From positions 124,001 to 188,000 of the forward strand of contig NZ_PJMW01000001.1 in NCBI RefSeq assembly GCF_002846365.1: DNA of 64,000 bases. Direction: 5' to 3'. The stretch is from Nocardia fluminea. GTDB taxonomy: Bacteria; Actinomycetota; Actinomycetes; Mycobacteriales; Mycobacteriaceae. Every line of letters begins with the position of its first letter. Position 1 is the first letter of the stretch. Below, piece by piece: positions 8,506 through 18,990 of this stretch. A program made the translations under genes and the position numbers. The notes beneath the pieces were generated by a model. The model was not told the DNA's origin and made no database searches. It was given only the letters and a program-made list of their open reading frames with translations.

Positions 8506-9633
8506 ATGTCCGACAGCGCTCCCCTCACCCCCGTTCGCACCGAGGGCCGACGCGGCCTCGGAGCCCGCGTGGCCGACTCCCCGTTCCTGTCCCGCAGCAG
8601 ACGCCGGGTCGAGATCGTTCCCAAGCCCTCGGTGCCGACCGCGCGCGCCATCGTCGACTGCGCGGCCTATGTCGACGGCAAACGCCTGCCCGGCCGGTTC
8701 ACCCCCGAGACCGCATTGGCCGAAATCCGCGGGCGTGGTACGGGTTTCGTGTGGATCGGGCTGTTCGAACCGGATCTGCACCAGATGGGCGAGATCGCCG
8801 CGACGTTCGGGCTGCACGAACTCGCCGTCGAGGACGCCGTCACCGGTAGGCAGCGCCCGAAGTTCGAACGCTACGACGACACCATGGTCACCGTGATGCG
8901 GACCGTCGCCTACGTCGAGCACGATATGCACACTGTCAGCGAGATCGTGCAGACCGGCGAGATCATGGTCTTCCTCGGCCCCGACTTCGTCGTCGCGGTC
9001 CGCCACGGCGAACACAACGAACTCACCGCGGTCCGCCACCGGCTCGAAGCCGAACCCGATCGCCTCGCACTGGGCCCCGGCGTGGTGCTGCACGCGATCG
9101 CCGACCACGTCGTCGACACCTACGTCGATGTCACCCAGGCCACCGAGTTCGACGTCGAATCGATGGAGGAAGAGCTCTTCAGCCCGCGGAGCAAGCTCCC
9201 GATCGAGGCCATCTACCAGCTCAAACGCGAGATCGTCGAACTACGCCGCGCCGTCCGCCCACTCGCGGGCCCGCTGCAAACCCTCACCGCTCCGCGCACT
9301 CCCCTGCCCAAGGAAGTGCGCCGCTACCTGCGCGATGTCGCCGACCACCACAGCGGTGTCGCCGACCGCATCAACGACCTCGACGAAACCCTGACCACCC
9401 TCGTCGGCGCCGCGGTGGCCAAGATCGCCGTCCAGCAGAACACGGACATGCGCAAGATCTCCGCCTATATCGCCATCCTGGCCGTCCCCACCATGATCGC
9501 CGGCATCTACGGCATGAACTTCGATCACATGCCCGAACTCCATCAGACCTGGGGCTACCCCGCCACGGTGCTCGTCATGCTCGCCATCTGCACCGGCCTC
9601 ATCGTCGTCTTCCGGCGTATCCGCTGGTTGTGA
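8506..9633 (+). CDS. corA: CorA-family magnesium/cobalt transporter
   Basis: The 375-residue protein has a large N-terminal cytosolic domain (GFVWIGLFEPDLHQMGEIAA, HELAVEDAVTG) and two C-terminal transmembrane helices. The first helix ends in the family signature GMN (AGIYGMNFDHMPEL), and the second is followed by a basic tail (FRRIRWL). CorA pentamers carry Mg2+ and sometimes Co2+ or Ni2+. The ATG has GAGGAG six bases upstream. The first ~55 residues are a variable polar extension. The gene stands alone; Mn or other metal specificity cannot be excluded. Confidence 0.92.
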   Translation: MSDSAPLTPVRTEGRRGLGARVADSPFLSRSRRRVEIVPKPSVPTARAIVDCAAYVDGKRLPGRFTPETALAEIRGRGTGFVWIGLFEPDLHQMGEIAATFGLHELAVEDAVTGRQRPKFERYDDTMVTVMRTVAYVEHDMHTVSEIVQTGEIMVFLGPDFVVAVRHGEHNELTAVRHRLEAEPDRLALGPGVVLHAIADHVVDTYVDVTQATEFDVESMEEELFSPRSKLPIEAIYQLKREIVELRRAVRPLAGPLQTLTAPRTPLPKEVRRYLRDVADHHSGVADRINDLDETLTTLVGAAVAKIAVQQNTDMRKISAYIAILAVPTMIAGIYGMNFDHMPELHQTWGYPATVLVMLAICTGLIVVFRRIRWL

Positions 9634-9646
9634 GAGTCCGACCCGG

Positions 9647-9970
9647 TCAGACGAGTCGACCCCATCGGGTCGCCACGAACCCGCACAGCGCGATGGCGGT
9701 GGACATCCGCTTCCAGAGTCGCACCATCGCGAGTTCGAGGATGATGCCGATGCGGTCGGCGCAGGTGGTGGCCTCCGCCAGCGCCATCCGGTCGTAGACC
9801 AGGGCTGGGTCACTGAGAATTTCGTCCAGCCTCAGTCCTGATATCGCCTGATCGGACGTCAGGCCGAATTCCGGCAGCCAGGTGAGCCGCCAGCGACCGT
9901 CGCCCCCGAGAATCGCCCGTTCGGGCGTCTTGTCGCTGCTCATGGTCCGATTCGTGCGGAAGATCGTCAT
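9647..9970 (-). CDS. Hypothetical protein, 107 residues
   Basis: I do not recognise the family. The product is MTIFRTNRTMSSDKTPERA followed by GRWRLTWLPEFGLTSDQAIS, then LRLDEILSDPALVYDRMALA and a hydrophobic C-terminal stretch near MSTAIALCGFVATRWG. AGGAGG lies five bases before the ATG, which makes a real start likely; a GTG one codon upstream is too close to that site. It converges on corA with a 13-base gap. The acidic and tryptophan-containing middle looks like a genuine soluble domain. No function is proposed. Confidence 0.6.
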   Translation of the reverse strand: MTIFRTNRTMSSDKTPERAILGGDGRWRLTWLPEFGLTSDQAISGLRLDEILSDPALVYDRMALAEATTCADRIGIILELAMVRLWKRMSTAIALCGFVATRWGRLV

Positions 9971-10170
9971 CACTACCTCCTCGGCCGTCAGCTCTCGACG
10001 TCCACCTCCGAGGATCCTCGGAAATCAGCGCAGACAACAGCTGGCAAAGTCGGAGAAATCGGAATATCATCCACAAAACCCGACGTGAAAGCAGAAGATT
10101 CCGAGTGATTACCTCACGCTCGACTCGATGACGTCGCCAACAGCTAACAGCGGGCACCGCGACAGCTGCC

Positions 10171-11286
10171 TCAGCTCCCGTCGAAGGCCGTGAGGATCTG
10201 TTCAGCGGCCAGTGCCGGAGTCAGCGTGCCCGCGCGAACAGCCGATTCCACCTGCGCGCGAACATCTTTCACGTTCGGATTGTCGGCCAGGCGGCGCAGG
10301 ATCTGGTCGTGGACCATAGTCCAGGTCCAGTCGACCTGCTGGCGGCGGCGCTTCTCGGCGAACTCGCCCGCTTCGGTCAGAACCCGGCGGTGGTCGAGGA
10401 CGGTGCTCCAGAACTTGTCGAGGCCAACGCCTTCCAGGCCGCTCATGGTGAGCACCGGTGGTTTCCACAGCGCGTCGTGCGGGTGGATCAAACGCAGGGC
10501 GCCCGCCAGTTCGCGGGCGGCGCCCTTGGCTTCGATCTCGTGCTTGCCGTCGGCCTTGTTGACCGCCACCAGCTCGGCGAGTTCCAGCACGCCCTTCTTG
10601 ATGCCCTGCAACTGATCTCCGGTGCGGGCCAGGGTCAGGAAGCAGAACACGTCGACCATATTGGCGACAGTCACCTCCGACTGGCCGACACCGACGGTCT
10701 CCACGAGGATCACGTCGTACCCGGCGGCCTCGAGGAGCACGATCGTCTCGCGGGTCGCCTTGGCCACGCCACCGAGGGTGCCCGCGGTCGGGGACGGCCG
10801 GATGAACGCGTCGGCCTCCAGCGACAACCGCGCCATCCGCGTCTTGTCACCGAGGATCGAGCCACCGGTACGGGTCGAGGACGGATCGACCGCGAGGACC
10901 GCGACCCGATGCCCCTTGGCCAGCAGGTACATCCCGAGCGCGTCGATGAACGTGGACTTGCCGACGCCGGGAACACCGGTGATGCCGACCCGGTTCGACA
11001 CGACGCTGCCCGGTTCCGCCGCTACCCGCAGCAGCAGCTGCTGCGCGAGTTCCCGGTGATCGGAGCGAGTGGATTCGACCAGCGTGATCGCGCGGGCCAG
11101 CCCCGAGCGCTCCCCCGCCTCGACCTGCTCGGCGAGCGCGTCGACATCGATCGTGCGGCGCGCGCCCGCGGCGGTACGCCCCTCGTTGCGTGGCGAGCCG
11201 ACGCCCGCGGTGGTCCCGAGCCGAGGGTGCGCGTCAGCACCCCCGGCTACCTGTGCCGCGTCGCTCATACTGTTCCGATAAGGCAT
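10171..11286 (-). CDS. meaB: MeaB/ArgK-type GTPase, methylmalonyl-CoA mutase chaperone
   Basis: The product is a G3E P-loop GTPase that loads and protects adenosylcobalamin on methylmalonyl-CoA mutase. Visible motifs are the Walker A GVPGVGKSTF, the segment AVDPSSTRTGGSILGDKTRM, VETVGVGQSE and the base-recognition NKADG. The ATG at 11286 has GGAGG ten bases upstream, giving 371 residues. A shorter ATG lies at 11268. The first ~50 residues are poorly conserved compared with the M. tuberculosis protein. The gene lies 52 bases downstream of mutB in the same direction, as is usual for mutAB-meaB operons. Confidence 0.93.
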   Translation of the reverse strand: MPYRNSMSDAAQVAGGADAHPRLGTTAGVGSPRNEGRTAAGARRTIDVDALAEQVEAGERSGLARAITLVESTRSDHRELAQQLLLRVAAEPGSVVSNRVGITGVPGVGKSTFIDALGMYLLAKGHRVAVLAVDPSSTRTGGSILGDKTRMARLSLEADAFIRPSPTAGTLGGVAKATRETIVLLEAAGYDVILVETVGVGQSEVTVANMVDVFCFLTLARTGDQLQGIKKGVLELAELVAVNKADGKHEIEAKGAARELAGALRLIHPHDALWKPPVLTMSGLEGVGLDKFWSTVLDHRRVLTEAGEFAEKRRRQQVDWTWTMVHDQILRRLADNPNVKDVRAQVESAVRAGTLTPALAAEQILTAFDGS

Positions 11287-11338
11287 GCTCGGGCGCCCTC
11301 CGTGGTGACGCCGGCTGCCGCCTCCGGGCGCTGACCGC

Positions 11339-13603
11339 TCATGCCGGTGTGCCGCCACCGATCTCGTGCCCCAGTGCCGCGCCCAGCTTCTTCAGCAGGT
11401 CGATGGCCGCGTCGGCGATGACGGTGCCGGGCGGGAAGATCGCTGCCGCGCCGGCCTCGTAGAGCTCGTCGAAGTCACCGGGCGGGATGACGCCGCCGAC
11501 GATGACCATGATGTCGGGGCGACCCACCTCGGCCAGTGCCTGCCGCAGCGCGGGCACCAGGGTCAGGTGACCCGCGGCCAGCGAGGACACACCGACGATG
11601 TGTACGTCGTTGTCGGCGGCCTGGCGGGCCACCTCTTCGGGCGTCTGGAACAGCGGGCCCACGTCGACGTCCATGCCCAGGTCGGCGAACGCGGTCGCGA
11701 TCACTTTCTGGCCGCGGTCGTGCCCGTCCTGGCCCATCTTGGCGACCAGGATGCGCGGACGGCGACCCTCGGCCTCGGCGAATTCCTCGACCAGCGCGAT
11801 GGCGGCGCCGATGTTGGATGCCTTGCCTGCTTCGTCACGGTACACACCGGACAGGGTACGGATCTCGGCCTGATGACGGCCGTATACCTTCTCCAGCGCG
11901 TCGGAGATCTCCCCCACGGTAGCCTTGGCGCGGGCCGCGTCGATGGCCAGCGCGAGCAGGTTGTTCTCCATGCCGCCCTCGGAAGACGCTGCGGCACGGG
12001 TCAATTCGGCCAGTGCCCGCTCCACGGCGGCCGAGTCCCGTTCCGCGCGCAGCCGTTCCAGCTTCTCGATCTGCTCGGCCCGCACCCGCGAGTTCTCGAC
12101 CTTGAGGACCTCGACGGCGTGGTCCTCTTCGACCTGGTACTTGTTGACGCCGATCACCGGCTGCTGACCGGTGTCGATGCGCGCCTGCGTCCGCGCGGCG
12201 GCCTCTTCGATGCGCAGCTTCGGAATGCCTTCCGAGATCGCCTGTGCCATACCGCCGTGCGCCTCGACCTCGGCGATGTGGGCGCGCGCCCGCTCGGCGA
12301 GCTGGTGGGTGAGCCACTCGACGTAGTAGGAGCCGCCCCACGGGTCGATCGGGCGGGTGGTGTTGGATTCCTGCTGGATGAGCAGCTGGGTGTTGCGGGC
12401 GATGCGCGCGGAGAAGTCCGTCGGCAGGGCCAGGGCCTCGTCGAGGGCGTTGGTGTGCAGCGACTGGGTGTGTCCCTGGGTCGCGGCCATCGCCTCGATG
12501 CAGGTGCGCGCGACATTGTTGTAGGCGTCCTGCGCGGTCAGCGACCAGCCCGAGGTTTGCGAATGTGTCCGCAGCGACAGCGATTTCGCGCTCTTGGGTT
12601 CGAACTTCGACACCAGCTCGCTCCACAGCAGCCGCCCCGCGCGCAGCTTGGCGACCTCCATGAAGAAGTTCATGCCGATGGCCCAGAAGAACGACAGGCG
12701 CGGCGCGAACTTGTCGACGTCCATGCCCGCCGAGATACCGGCGCGGATGTACTCCACACCGTCGGCGAGGGTGTAGGCCAGCTCCAGATCGGCGGTCGCG
12801 CCCGCCTCTTGAATGTGGTAGCCGGAGATGGAGATCGAGTTGAACTTCGGCATCTTCGCGCTGGTGAAGGCGAAGATGTCGGAGATGATCCGCATCGAGG
12901 GCTTGGGCGGGTAGATGTAGGTGTTGCGGACCATGAACTCTTTCAGAATGTCGTTCTGAATGGTTCCGGCCAGCTGCTCGGGCGTGACGCCCTGCTCTTC
13001 GGCGGCGACGACGTAGAGCGCCAGGATCGGCAGCACCGCGCCGTTCATGGTCATCGACACCGACACCTGGTCCAACGGGATCTGGTCGAAGAGCTGGCGC
13101 ATGTCCAGGATCGAGTCGATCGCGACACCGGCCATGCCGACGTCGCCCTGGACGCGGGGGTGGTCGGAGTCGTAGCCGCGGTGAGTGGCGAGGTCGAAGG
13201 CGACCGAGAGCCCCTTCTGGCCCGCTTGCAGGTTGCGGCGGTAGAAGGCGTTGGAATCGGCGGCGGTGGAGAAGCCCGCGTACTGGCGGATGGTCCACGG
13301 CTGATTCACGTACATGGTCGGGTACGGGCCACGCAGGAACGGCGCGACGCCGGGCACGGTGTCGAGCGGATAGCCTTGCGCGACAACAGCATCGCGATCG
13401 GCCTTGGTGAACACCGGCGGAACGTCGATGCCCTCCGGGGTCGACCAGACCAGTTGTTCGGGCGTGGTGTGGTTCGCCGCCGCGGCCTCGGCCACGAAGG
13501 TGCGGACCTGCTCGGCGTCGACCTCGGCCGAGCCGGGCGCGTGGTCGGTGAGCGGTACCTCGGCGAAACTGCCGATGACGTGCTCGATATCGGATGTGGT
13601 CAT
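11339..13603 (-). CDS. mutB: Methylmalonyl-CoA mutase large (alpha) subunit
   Basis: The 754-residue catalytic subunit converts (R)-methylmalonyl-CoA to succinyl-CoA in propionate, odd-chain, branched and sterol carbon catabolism, and supplies methylmalonyl-CoA in reverse. The N-terminal TIM barrel includes [20 protein letters not shown] and [15 protein letters not shown]. The C-terminal cobalamin domain has [19 protein letters not shown] with the DxHxxG His ligand, then [12 protein letters not shown] and [11 protein letters not shown]. The ATG overlaps the mutA stop as TGATG. Length is typical (about 730-760). Confidence 0.96.
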   Translation of the reverse strand: MTTSDIEHVIGSFAEVPLTDHAPGSAEVDAEQVRTFVAEAAAANHTTPEQLVWSTPEGIDVPPVFTKADRDAVVAQGYPLDTVPGVAPFLRGPYPTMYVNQPWTIRQYAGFSTAADSNAFYRRNLQAGQKGLSVAFDLATHRGYDSDHPRVQGDVGMAGVAIDSILDMRQLFDQIPLDQVSVSMTMNGAVLPILALYVVAAEEQGVTPEQLAGTIQNDILKEFMVRNTYIYPPKPSMRIISDIFAFTSAKMPKFNSISISGYHIQEAGATADLELAYTLADGVEYIRAGISAGMDVDKFAPRLSFFWAIGMNFFMEVAKLRAGRLLWSELVSKFEPKSAKSLSLRTHSQTSGWSLTAQDAYNNVARTCIEAMAATQGHTQSLHTNALDEALALPTDFSARIARNTQLLIQQESNTTRPIDPWGGSYYVEWLTHQLAERARAHIAEVEAHGGMAQAISEGIPKLRIEEAAARTQARIDTGQQPVIGVNKYQVEEDHAVEVLKVENSRVRAEQIEKLERLRAERDSAAVERALAELTRAAASSEGGMENNLLALAIDAARAKATVGEISDALEKVYGRHQAEIRTLSGVYRDEAGKASNIGAAIALVEEFAEAEGRRPRILVAKMGQDGHDRGQKVIATAFADLGMDVDVGPLFQTPEEVARQAADNDVHIVGVSSLAAGHLTLVPALRQALAEVGRPDIMVIVGGVIPPGDFDELYEAGAAAIFPPGTVIADAAIDLLKKLGAALGHEIGGGTPA

Positions 13604-15474
13604 CAGGCTCCCACCTTCTCCAGCAGCTGCGACAGGACCGCGACCGCGTCGATGCGCAGGGCCAGGTACCCGTCGGGACGCTGCGTCCCGCTGTATTGCT
13701 CGACCGACTTCTCCGCTCCGGCCAGCAGCACCGTCTCGATGCCGGCGCCGCGCAGAGCGTCGGTGGCGGCTCCGGCTTGTTCGCCGTAGCGCTTGTCGGC
13801 ACCGCACAGCACCGCGATGCGCGCACCGGATTCCGTGGCGGCGGCGGCGATGGCGTCGATCGTGAGCGGGCCGGGGTTGACCGACTCGATACCGCCGGAG
13901 GCCAGCACGTTCGCGGTGAAGATCGTGCGCGCGTTGTGTTCGGCGACCGGGCCCAGCGGCACGATCAGTGCCTTCGGGCGGGCGCCGTTGGCGGCCAGGT
14001 AGGCATCGGAGCGGTTGCGCAGCGCTTCGAAGGCGGCACCGTAGCGCGCGTTCGGTCCGGGTTCGCGGGCCTGCTCCGACAGCGGGGTCTCGGCGAGGTT
14101 GGGGAACTCGTTGACGCCGGTGACCGCGGTGCGGCGATGGGCGATGTCGGCGGCGCGCGTGGCCGCGGTCTCGGCGATCCGGGCCGCGAGCACACCGGCG
14201 TCGAGGGCGGCGAGGTATCCGCCCGCCGACTCGAGCTCCTGCATGAATTCCCATGCCTTGGCGGCGAGTTCGTCGGTCAGCTTGTCGACGTACCAGGAAC
14301 CGGCCGCCGGGTCCTGCACGTGCCCGAGGCGGGATTCCTCGAGCAGCAGCAGCTGGGTGTTGCGCGCCAGGCGCTGGGAGAAGGTCGTGGAGACGCCGAG
14401 TTCGCCCGCGGGCAGCGCGGCGTCGAAGGGCAGCACGGTTACCGAGTCGGCACCGCCGACGCCGGCGCCGAACGCGGCGAGGGTGGTGCGCAGCAGGTTC
14501 ACCCAGGGGTCGCGCTGGGTCATCATGGCCGCCGAGGTGATCGCGTGCTGCGGGGCGGCGCCGAAGGCGGGCGCACCCGAGACCTGGGCAACCCGGGCCC
14601 ACAGGCGCCGGGCCGCGCGGAATTTCACGATGGTGGCGAATTGGTCGTCGGTGGCCGCGAAGCGGAACTCGAGCTGACCGAAGGCGTCGGCGATGTCGAC
14701 TCCGGCGCTGGTCAGCAGGCGCAGGTAGGCCAGACCCGCCGCGACGGCGGCGCCCACTTCCTGCGCGTCGGCGGCACCGGCGTTGTGGAAGGCGATGCCG
14801 TCCACCGTGATCGCGCGGACGGTCTCGGGCCGGGCGATCGCGCGCACGGCCAGCGCCACGGTCTCGGCCTGGTCGAGGTCCTCGGCACCGGTGAAGGCGC
14901 TGGTGAGCGGGGCGGCGCCGAGGCCGACCCGGATCTGTGCGCGCTCGGCGATCGAGTACCCGTCGAGCGCGTCGAACACCCGCTCGGCAGCCGTGGCGGT
15001 CGCCGCACCGGCCACCAGGGTCAGCGGGGCGAGCTCGAACAGCAGGCCACGCAGGGCGACGGGGATGTCGTCGACGGGAACGCCGTAGGCGCCCACGCCT
15101 AGCGCGATCGCGCTCACGCCGTTCTCCAGTGCGGTCAGGATCGCCCGGTTGGTGGCCTCGGCGTCGTCCGCACCGGCGAACGCGCCGACGAACCAGCCGC
15201 GCTGCGGGTCGCGGGTGGCGTCGCCACCGCGCACGTAGGGGAAGGCGCCGGGCAGCGGCTGCTCGGGCAGCTCGTCGCGGCGGGTGTAGAGCGGGGCGAT
15301 CGTGAGCCCGTCGTAGGTGGTCTCGTCGAGCAGATGTTCCGGTTCGGCGGGGAGCTCGGAAGCCTCGACCCGTCGCGCTTTCGCCAGCACACCCGCCACG
15401 CCCTTGCGCCAGGCGGCGTACTCGGGCACCGGATCCGGTGCGAGCCCCGCCCCGGACTCTGAACCAATCGGCAT
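13603..15474 (-). CDS. mutA: Methylmalonyl-CoA mutase small (beta) subunit
   Basis: The 623-residue partner of MutB has the same barrel fold ([64 protein letters not shown]) and a C-terminal flavodoxin-like domain. That domain lacks the DxHxxG cobalamin motif, as expected for the non-catalytic subunit. It is the first gene of the minus-strand operon mutA-mutB-meaB. The ATG at 15474 follows an AGAG-containing leader. I looked for a cobalamin riboswitch upstream and saw no convincing one. Confidence 0.95.
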   Translation of the reverse strand: MPIGSESGAGLAPDPVPEYAAWRKGVAGVLAKARRVEASELPAEPEHLLDETTYDGLTIAPLYTRRDELPEQPLPGAFPYVRGGDATRDPQRGWFVGAFAGADDAEATNRAILTALENGVSAIALGVGAYGVPVDDIPVALRGLLFELAPLTLVAGAATATAAERVFDALDGYSIAERAQIRVGLGAAPLTSAFTGAEDLDQAETVALAVRAIARPETVRAITVDGIAFHNAGAADAQEVGAAVAAGLAYLRLLTSAGVDIADAFGQLEFRFAATDDQFATIVKFRAARRLWARVAQVSGAPAFGAAPQHAITSAAMMTQRDPWVNLLRTTLAAFGAGVGGADSVTVLPFDAALPAGELGVSTTFSQRLARNTQLLLLEESRLGHVQDPAAGSWYVDKLTDELAAKAWEFMQELESAGGYLAALDAGVLAARIAETAATRAADIAHRRTAVTGVNEFPNLAETPLSEQAREPGPNARYGAAFEALRNRSDAYLAANGARPKALIVPLGPVAEHNARTIFTANVLASGGIESVNPGPLTIDAIAAAATESGARIAVLCGADKRYGEQAGAATDALRGAGIETVLLAGAEKSVEQYSGTQRPDGYLALRIDAVAVLSQLLEKVGA

Positions 15475-15647
15475 AGCTGCTGTTCTCTCTTCCGTTCGAC
15501 GACCGCACCCCGGTGTGCTGCCGGTCCGTGAAATCCCACAAACGGGCCCACAGCGAACCGGGATGTGTCCGGTTCCCTGATGATGCTATCTGTGACAGGG
15601 TGTCCACCCACCCGGGCCATCCCCTACCGGCCGGTACGCTTACCCGG

Positions 15648-16322
15648 GTGTCCCGACTGATCCGCTCCCCGCGCCTGCTCATCGCACTGGCCGGGCTCGC
15701 CGCGCTGTTCGTGGTGGCGATGATGGTTCCGTTGCCGGGCCCGCAGCAGATCCGGGACTGGGCGGGCGACTCCGGCCCGCTGTTGCCGTTGCTGTTCTTC
15801 CTCTTCTATGCGGTGCTCGCCGTCGCTCCCGTTCCGCGCACCGTGCTCACCGTGACCAGCGGCGTGCTGTTCGGTCCGATCCTCGGTTCGATCCTCGCCA
15901 TGGCCGCCACGGCGGTGAGCGCGACCGTGGCGCTGCTCGGGGTACGGGTACTGGGTCGCGACCGGGTCGCCGAACACCTCACGCACCCGGCGGTCCGGGC
16001 GGTCGATGATCGACTGGCCCGCCGCGGCTGGCTCGCGGTGGCCGCCCTGCGGCTGATCCCCGTCGTCCCCTTCTCCATTCTCAACTACTGCTGCGGCCTG
16101 TCCTCGGTGCGGGTCGCACCGTATCTCGTTGCGACAGTGGCAGGTTCGGCTCCCGGTACGATCTCGACGGTGGTACTGGCCGGTTCCCTGGCGGGCGACA
16201 GCCACCCGGTCGCGATCGCGGTCTCGGCCATCTGTCTGTCGATCGGGCTGATCGGGCTGATCGTGGACCTGCGGCTTCCGGTCGACGCGCCGGTCTCCGA
16301 GCCGGAGCCGGTCACTCCCTGA
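15648..16322 (+). CDS. TVP38/TMEM64-family membrane protein
   Basis: The 224-residue protein has about five hydrophobic segments and the VTT-domain features [20 protein letters not shown] and [18 protein letters not shown]. The family is DedA-like and probably takes part in membrane lipid or transporter function. The GTG at 15648 follows a TACGCT element (15635-15640) by only seven bases, suggesting a leaderless transcript. The frame runs open farther upstream, but that part lacks a hydrophobic or conserved pattern. The gene is divergent from mutA. Confidence 0.85.
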   Translation: MSRLIRSPRLLIALAGLAALFVVAMMVPLPGPQQIRDWAGDSGPLLPLLFFLFYAVLAVAPVPRTVLTVTSGVLFGPILGSILAMAATAVSATVALLGVRVLGRDRVAEHLTHPAVRAVDDRLARRGWLAVAALRLIPVVPFSILNYCCGLSSVRVAPYLVATVAGSAPGTISTVVLAGSLAGDSHPVAIAVSAICLSIGLIGLIVDLRLPVDAPVSEPEPVTP

Positions 16323-16375
16323 CCGACGGCGCGCCTACGGCGAGGCGCCGCGATTCGCCCGGATAATCCCAGGTC

Positions 16376-17314
16376 ATGGCGATCACCGTGGGACGCAGAT
16401 CCGCACTGGCTCTCCTGGCGGGGCTCCCACTGCTGGTCGCGGGCACGGCCCGCGCGCAATCCTCGCTGGGTCCAGGGGTGGGCGTCGACCCCCACCGCAC
16501 CCCGGTCCGGTACACGATGACAGCCTTCCGCGCCGACAGCGACAGCACTCTCGCGGTCTACGAGTCCGCGGACGGCACCGACTTCACCCCGGTCAGCGAG
16601 CACGCGTACACACCTCCGGCCGGGCTGGTCCGCGATCCGAGCGTGCTGCTGCACACCGACGGCCACTACTACCTCGCCTACACGATCGCCGGTGACGCCA
16701 CCGCGATCGGCTTGGCCCGCAGCCGCGACCGGATCACCTGGACGTTCCTCGCCAACGTGCCGATGCTGGTGGCGGGCAGGCTCGAAGGCGCGTGGGCGCC
16801 GGAGTGGTACGCCGACGCGGCGGGGCGGGCCGGCATCGTCGTGTCGCTGACTTGGGGGCACGGCTTCACCCCGCACTTGCTCATCCCGCTCGATGCTGGG
16901 CTCACCGCCTGGGCGCCCCCGGTGCCGATGCTCGGGCTCGGCCCCGCCGGGCCGGGCTCGCTCGGCCATATCGACACCACACTGGTTCGTCTGGACGGGC
17001 GTCTGTTCGCGTTCGTGAAGAACGAGGACTCCAAGCTGATCGAACTCGCCGTCGCCGACCGGCCGCTCGGGCCGTACAGCTTCCTTGCCAGAGGCGACTG
17101 GGCAGGCTGGGGCGGACCCAGGGAGGGACAGTCGATCGTGCGTCTGCCCGACGGTGGGCACCGGGTCTATCTGGACGCCTACACCGAGGGCCGGTACTTC
17201 TTCAGCGACAGCTACGACGGCTTCCGAACGTGGTCGCCACTGACCGAACTACCAGGTCTGTCCGGTGTTGTGCGGCACGGCACGGTCCTGACCGAGTTCA
17301 GTTCGGTGATCTGA
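16376..17314 (+). CDS. Exported GH43-like five-bladed beta-propeller protein
   Basis: The 312-residue protein begins with a twin-arginine-type signal (GRRSALALLAGLPLLVAG, ending ARAQ). The mature part has propeller blades like glycosyl hydrolase family 43/62 proteins: RYTMTAFRADSDSTLAVYES, LVRDPSVLLHTDGHYYLAYT, GAWAPEWYADAAG, GREGQ-like PREGQSIV and YLDAYTEGRYFFSDS. DPS could supply an active-site Asp and APEW a catalytic Glu, but activity on arabinose- or xylose-containing glycans is only inferred. In an organism with arabinogalactan it may act on cell-wall glycans. It starts 53 bases after the TVP38 gene. Confidence 0.72.
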   Translation: MAITVGRRSALALLAGLPLLVAGTARAQSSLGPGVGVDPHRTPVRYTMTAFRADSDSTLAVYESADGTDFTPVSEHAYTPPAGLVRDPSVLLHTDGHYYLAYTIAGDATAIGLARSRDRITWTFLANVPMLVAGRLEGAWAPEWYADAAGRAGIVVSLTWGHGFTPHLLIPLDAGLTAWAPPVPMLGLGPAGPGSLGHIDTTLVRLDGRLFAFVKNEDSKLIELAVADRPLGPYSFLARGDWAGWGGPREGQSIVRLPDGGHRVYLDAYTEGRYFFSDSYDGFRTWSPLTELPGLSGVVRHGTVLTEFSSVI

Positions 17315-17321
17315 ACTAAAA

Positions 17322-17339
17322 GCCCCTTACTCCAGGGGC
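17322..17339 (+). terminator. Short hairpin after the GH43-like gene, possible terminator
   Basis: GCCCCT and AGGGGC pair around the loop TACTCC, seven bases after the stop codon. There is no U-tract, so termination would need to be of the U-less actinobacterial kind. The support is moderate. Confidence 0.4.
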
Positions 17340-17380
17340 GCCTGGTTTAGGTTGTGATTCGGCACAAATTTGAAAGTGAG

Positions 17381-17409
17381 CTTCTTCACACTGGCCAGTT
17401 GTGAAGAAG
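17381..17409. promoter_or_regulatory. 29-base dyad upstream of acyltransferase cassette copy 1
   Basis: CTTCTTCACA and TGTGAAGAAG are perfect ten-base arms flanking a nine-base centre that itself contains TGGCCA. It lies in an AT-rich stretch 160 bases before the first acyltransferase gene, followed by TAATATTT at 17410-17417. A second small dyad, AACTC-TCA-GAGTT, lies at 17423-17435. The position and symmetry suggest an operator for a repressor of the cassette. No equivalent dyad is visible upstream of cassette copy 2. Confidence 0.5.
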
Positions 17410-17569
17410 TAATATTTCAGAAAACTCTCAGAGTTATAGACTCCGAATAGCCCAGGGTTCGCCAGCTACATCCGGTGCGGGATCCAGAGCAACATCCGGT
17501 GACGCGCCCGCGATCACCGAATCCCCGTCGCGCCGTTCTCGGCTTGCACTCCCCATGAGGTGACCTGCC

Positions 17570-18988
17570 ATGGAATACACCCATCTCTCCGAATTCCGGA
17601 TCCGCTCCGGCGACCTGGTGATCTGGACCCCCGAACTCACCTCCCCCGACGCCTGGCGCGACGACGAACGCCCCCTCGCCAGCGTCCACGAGCAGTATCT
17701 CGGGTTCCTCGATCCCGACGACGCCCGTCCCGGCCGCGGCCGCTGGATCGGCACCATCTTCGAGATGGACGCCCCGCTCGACGCCGAAGCCTGGGCCACG
17801 ACCCTGCGCCTGTGGCACGACCGCCACGAGGGTTTCCGCACCACTGTCGCCCCCACCGGCGACGGCGGCTACCACCGTGTGAGCACCGCCCCGGGCACCG
17901 TGCGTGTCACCGGCGCCCCGGTCGCCGATCTCCACGACGGCGACGAGATCAACGAATACCTCTGCGACGCACTCGAATTGCGCCTGTCGGCGCTGGTGTG
18001 GCCGCATCTGCTGGTGGCCACGGTGGCCCACGACACCGACGACTTCACCGTCCTGGTCGGCGCGGACCACTCGGTGCTCGACGCCTACTCGCAGGCCGTG
18101 CTCATCCTCGAGCTGCGCACCCTCTACACCGCGGTCACCACCGGCGGCGAGATCCGCGACTCGGCCACCTTCGGCAGCCCCGCCGACTACGCCGTCATCG
18201 AGCGCGCGGCCGCCGAGGAACTCGACCCCGACTCCCCCGCCGTAGCCGTGTGGCGCGAATTCCTCGGTACGCCGGGCTCTCCCATGCCCCGCTTCGCCGC
18301 GGATCAGGTCGCCGTACTCGACGGTGAGCACGCCCAGCCCAGCGTCTCACGCACCCTGCTCAGCATCGAACAGCTCGAGGAAGTCGAGGCGGCGCTCGAT
18401 CGGCTCAAGCACCGGCTGTCGGTGACCGTGTTCGCCGCCCTGGCGATGGCCTCCCGGGAAACCTTCGGCGACAACCGGTTCCGCACCGTGATGCCGATCG
18501 CGACCAGGCCCGACCTCACCTGGCTCGAGTCGATGGGCTGGTTCGTCAATGTCGTCCCGGTCGATGTGACCCTGCCCCCAGGCGCGGACATGGCCGCGGC
18601 GCTCGACGCCACCCGCGCTTCCCTCAAGCGCGCCCACCTCTGCAACGACGCGTCCTGGGGCCGGTCCCTGGCCATGGTCGGCGCCGTGGAGGGTCCGACC
18701 TACGGTGCGTCCTTCCTCGACATCCGCATGCTGCCGGACTACGAATTGGTCGCCGACCTGCGGGGACGTACCCTGCGCGCGGTGTCGTACTCCACCGACG
18801 AGGTGTACTTCTGGGTCGTGCGCGGCCCCGACGGGCTCTACGTCTCCACCCGCCATCCCGCGGGCCTGCCCGGCGAGGTCATGGAACGCTTCCTCGCCGA
18901 GTTCGCCAGGGCCATGTACGCGGTGACGATGGTCGCGGCCGAACCCGCACCGGTCACCGATACCGCGGCAGCGCTGAGCGCGGGCTGA
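17570..18988 (+). CDS. PapA-like condensation-domain acyltransferase, cassette copy 1 gene 1
   Basis: The 472-residue protein has the condensation/PapA fold and a catalytic HxxxD in VLVGADHSVLDAYS. The usual first His and final Gly of HHxxxDG are replaced (DHSVLDA), but the base and Asp remain. Other fold elements are RGRWIGTIFEMDAPLD, WHDRHEGFRTTV and LDIRMLPDYELVADLRG. PapA enzymes transfer fatty or polyketide acyl groups to sugar or diol hydroxyls. The ATG has GAGGTGA upstream. It is closely similar to the protein at 44936-46444, for example the shared MEYTHLSEF start. The glycosyltransferase begins two bases after its stop. Donor and acceptor are unknown. Confidence 0.82.
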   Translation: MEYTHLSEFRIRSGDLVIWTPELTSPDAWRDDERPLASVHEQYLGFLDPDDARPGRGRWIGTIFEMDAPLDAEAWATTLRLWHDRHEGFRTTVAPTGDGGYHRVSTAPGTVRVTGAPVADLHDGDEINEYLCDALELRLSALVWPHLLVATVAHDTDDFTVLVGADHSVLDAYSQAVLILELRTLYTAVTTGGEIRDSATFGSPADYAVIERAAAEELDPDSPAVAVWREFLGTPGSPMPRFAADQVAVLDGEHAQPSVSRTLLSIEQLEEVEAALDRLKHRLSVTVFAALAMASRETFGDNRFRTVMPIATRPDLTWLESMGWFVNVVPVDVTLPPGADMAAALDATRASLKRAHLCNDASWGRSLAMVGAVEGPTYGASFLDIRMLPDYELVADLRGRTLRAVSYSTDEVYFWVVRGPDGLYVSTRHPAGLPGEVMERFLAEFARAMYAVTMVAAEPAPVTDTAAALSAG

Positions 18989-18990
18989 GC

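Noticed and set aside
11366..13789. Long open frame on the plus strand over mutB (about 800 codons)
   Set aside because: It is the antisense shadow of a GC-rich conserved gene; it has no family features, whereas mutB on the minus strand has full motifs.
15475..15647. Possible cobalamin riboswitch upstream of mutA
   Set aside because: I found no B12-box-like sequence or matching hairpin set, and the intergenic space is short for a full riboswitch plus promoter.
13604..15682. Open frame extending mutB upstream as a 1447-residue protein
   Set aside because: The extension is arginine-rich out-of-frame mutA sequence. MutA is complete in its own frame, and mutB starts at the TGATG junction.
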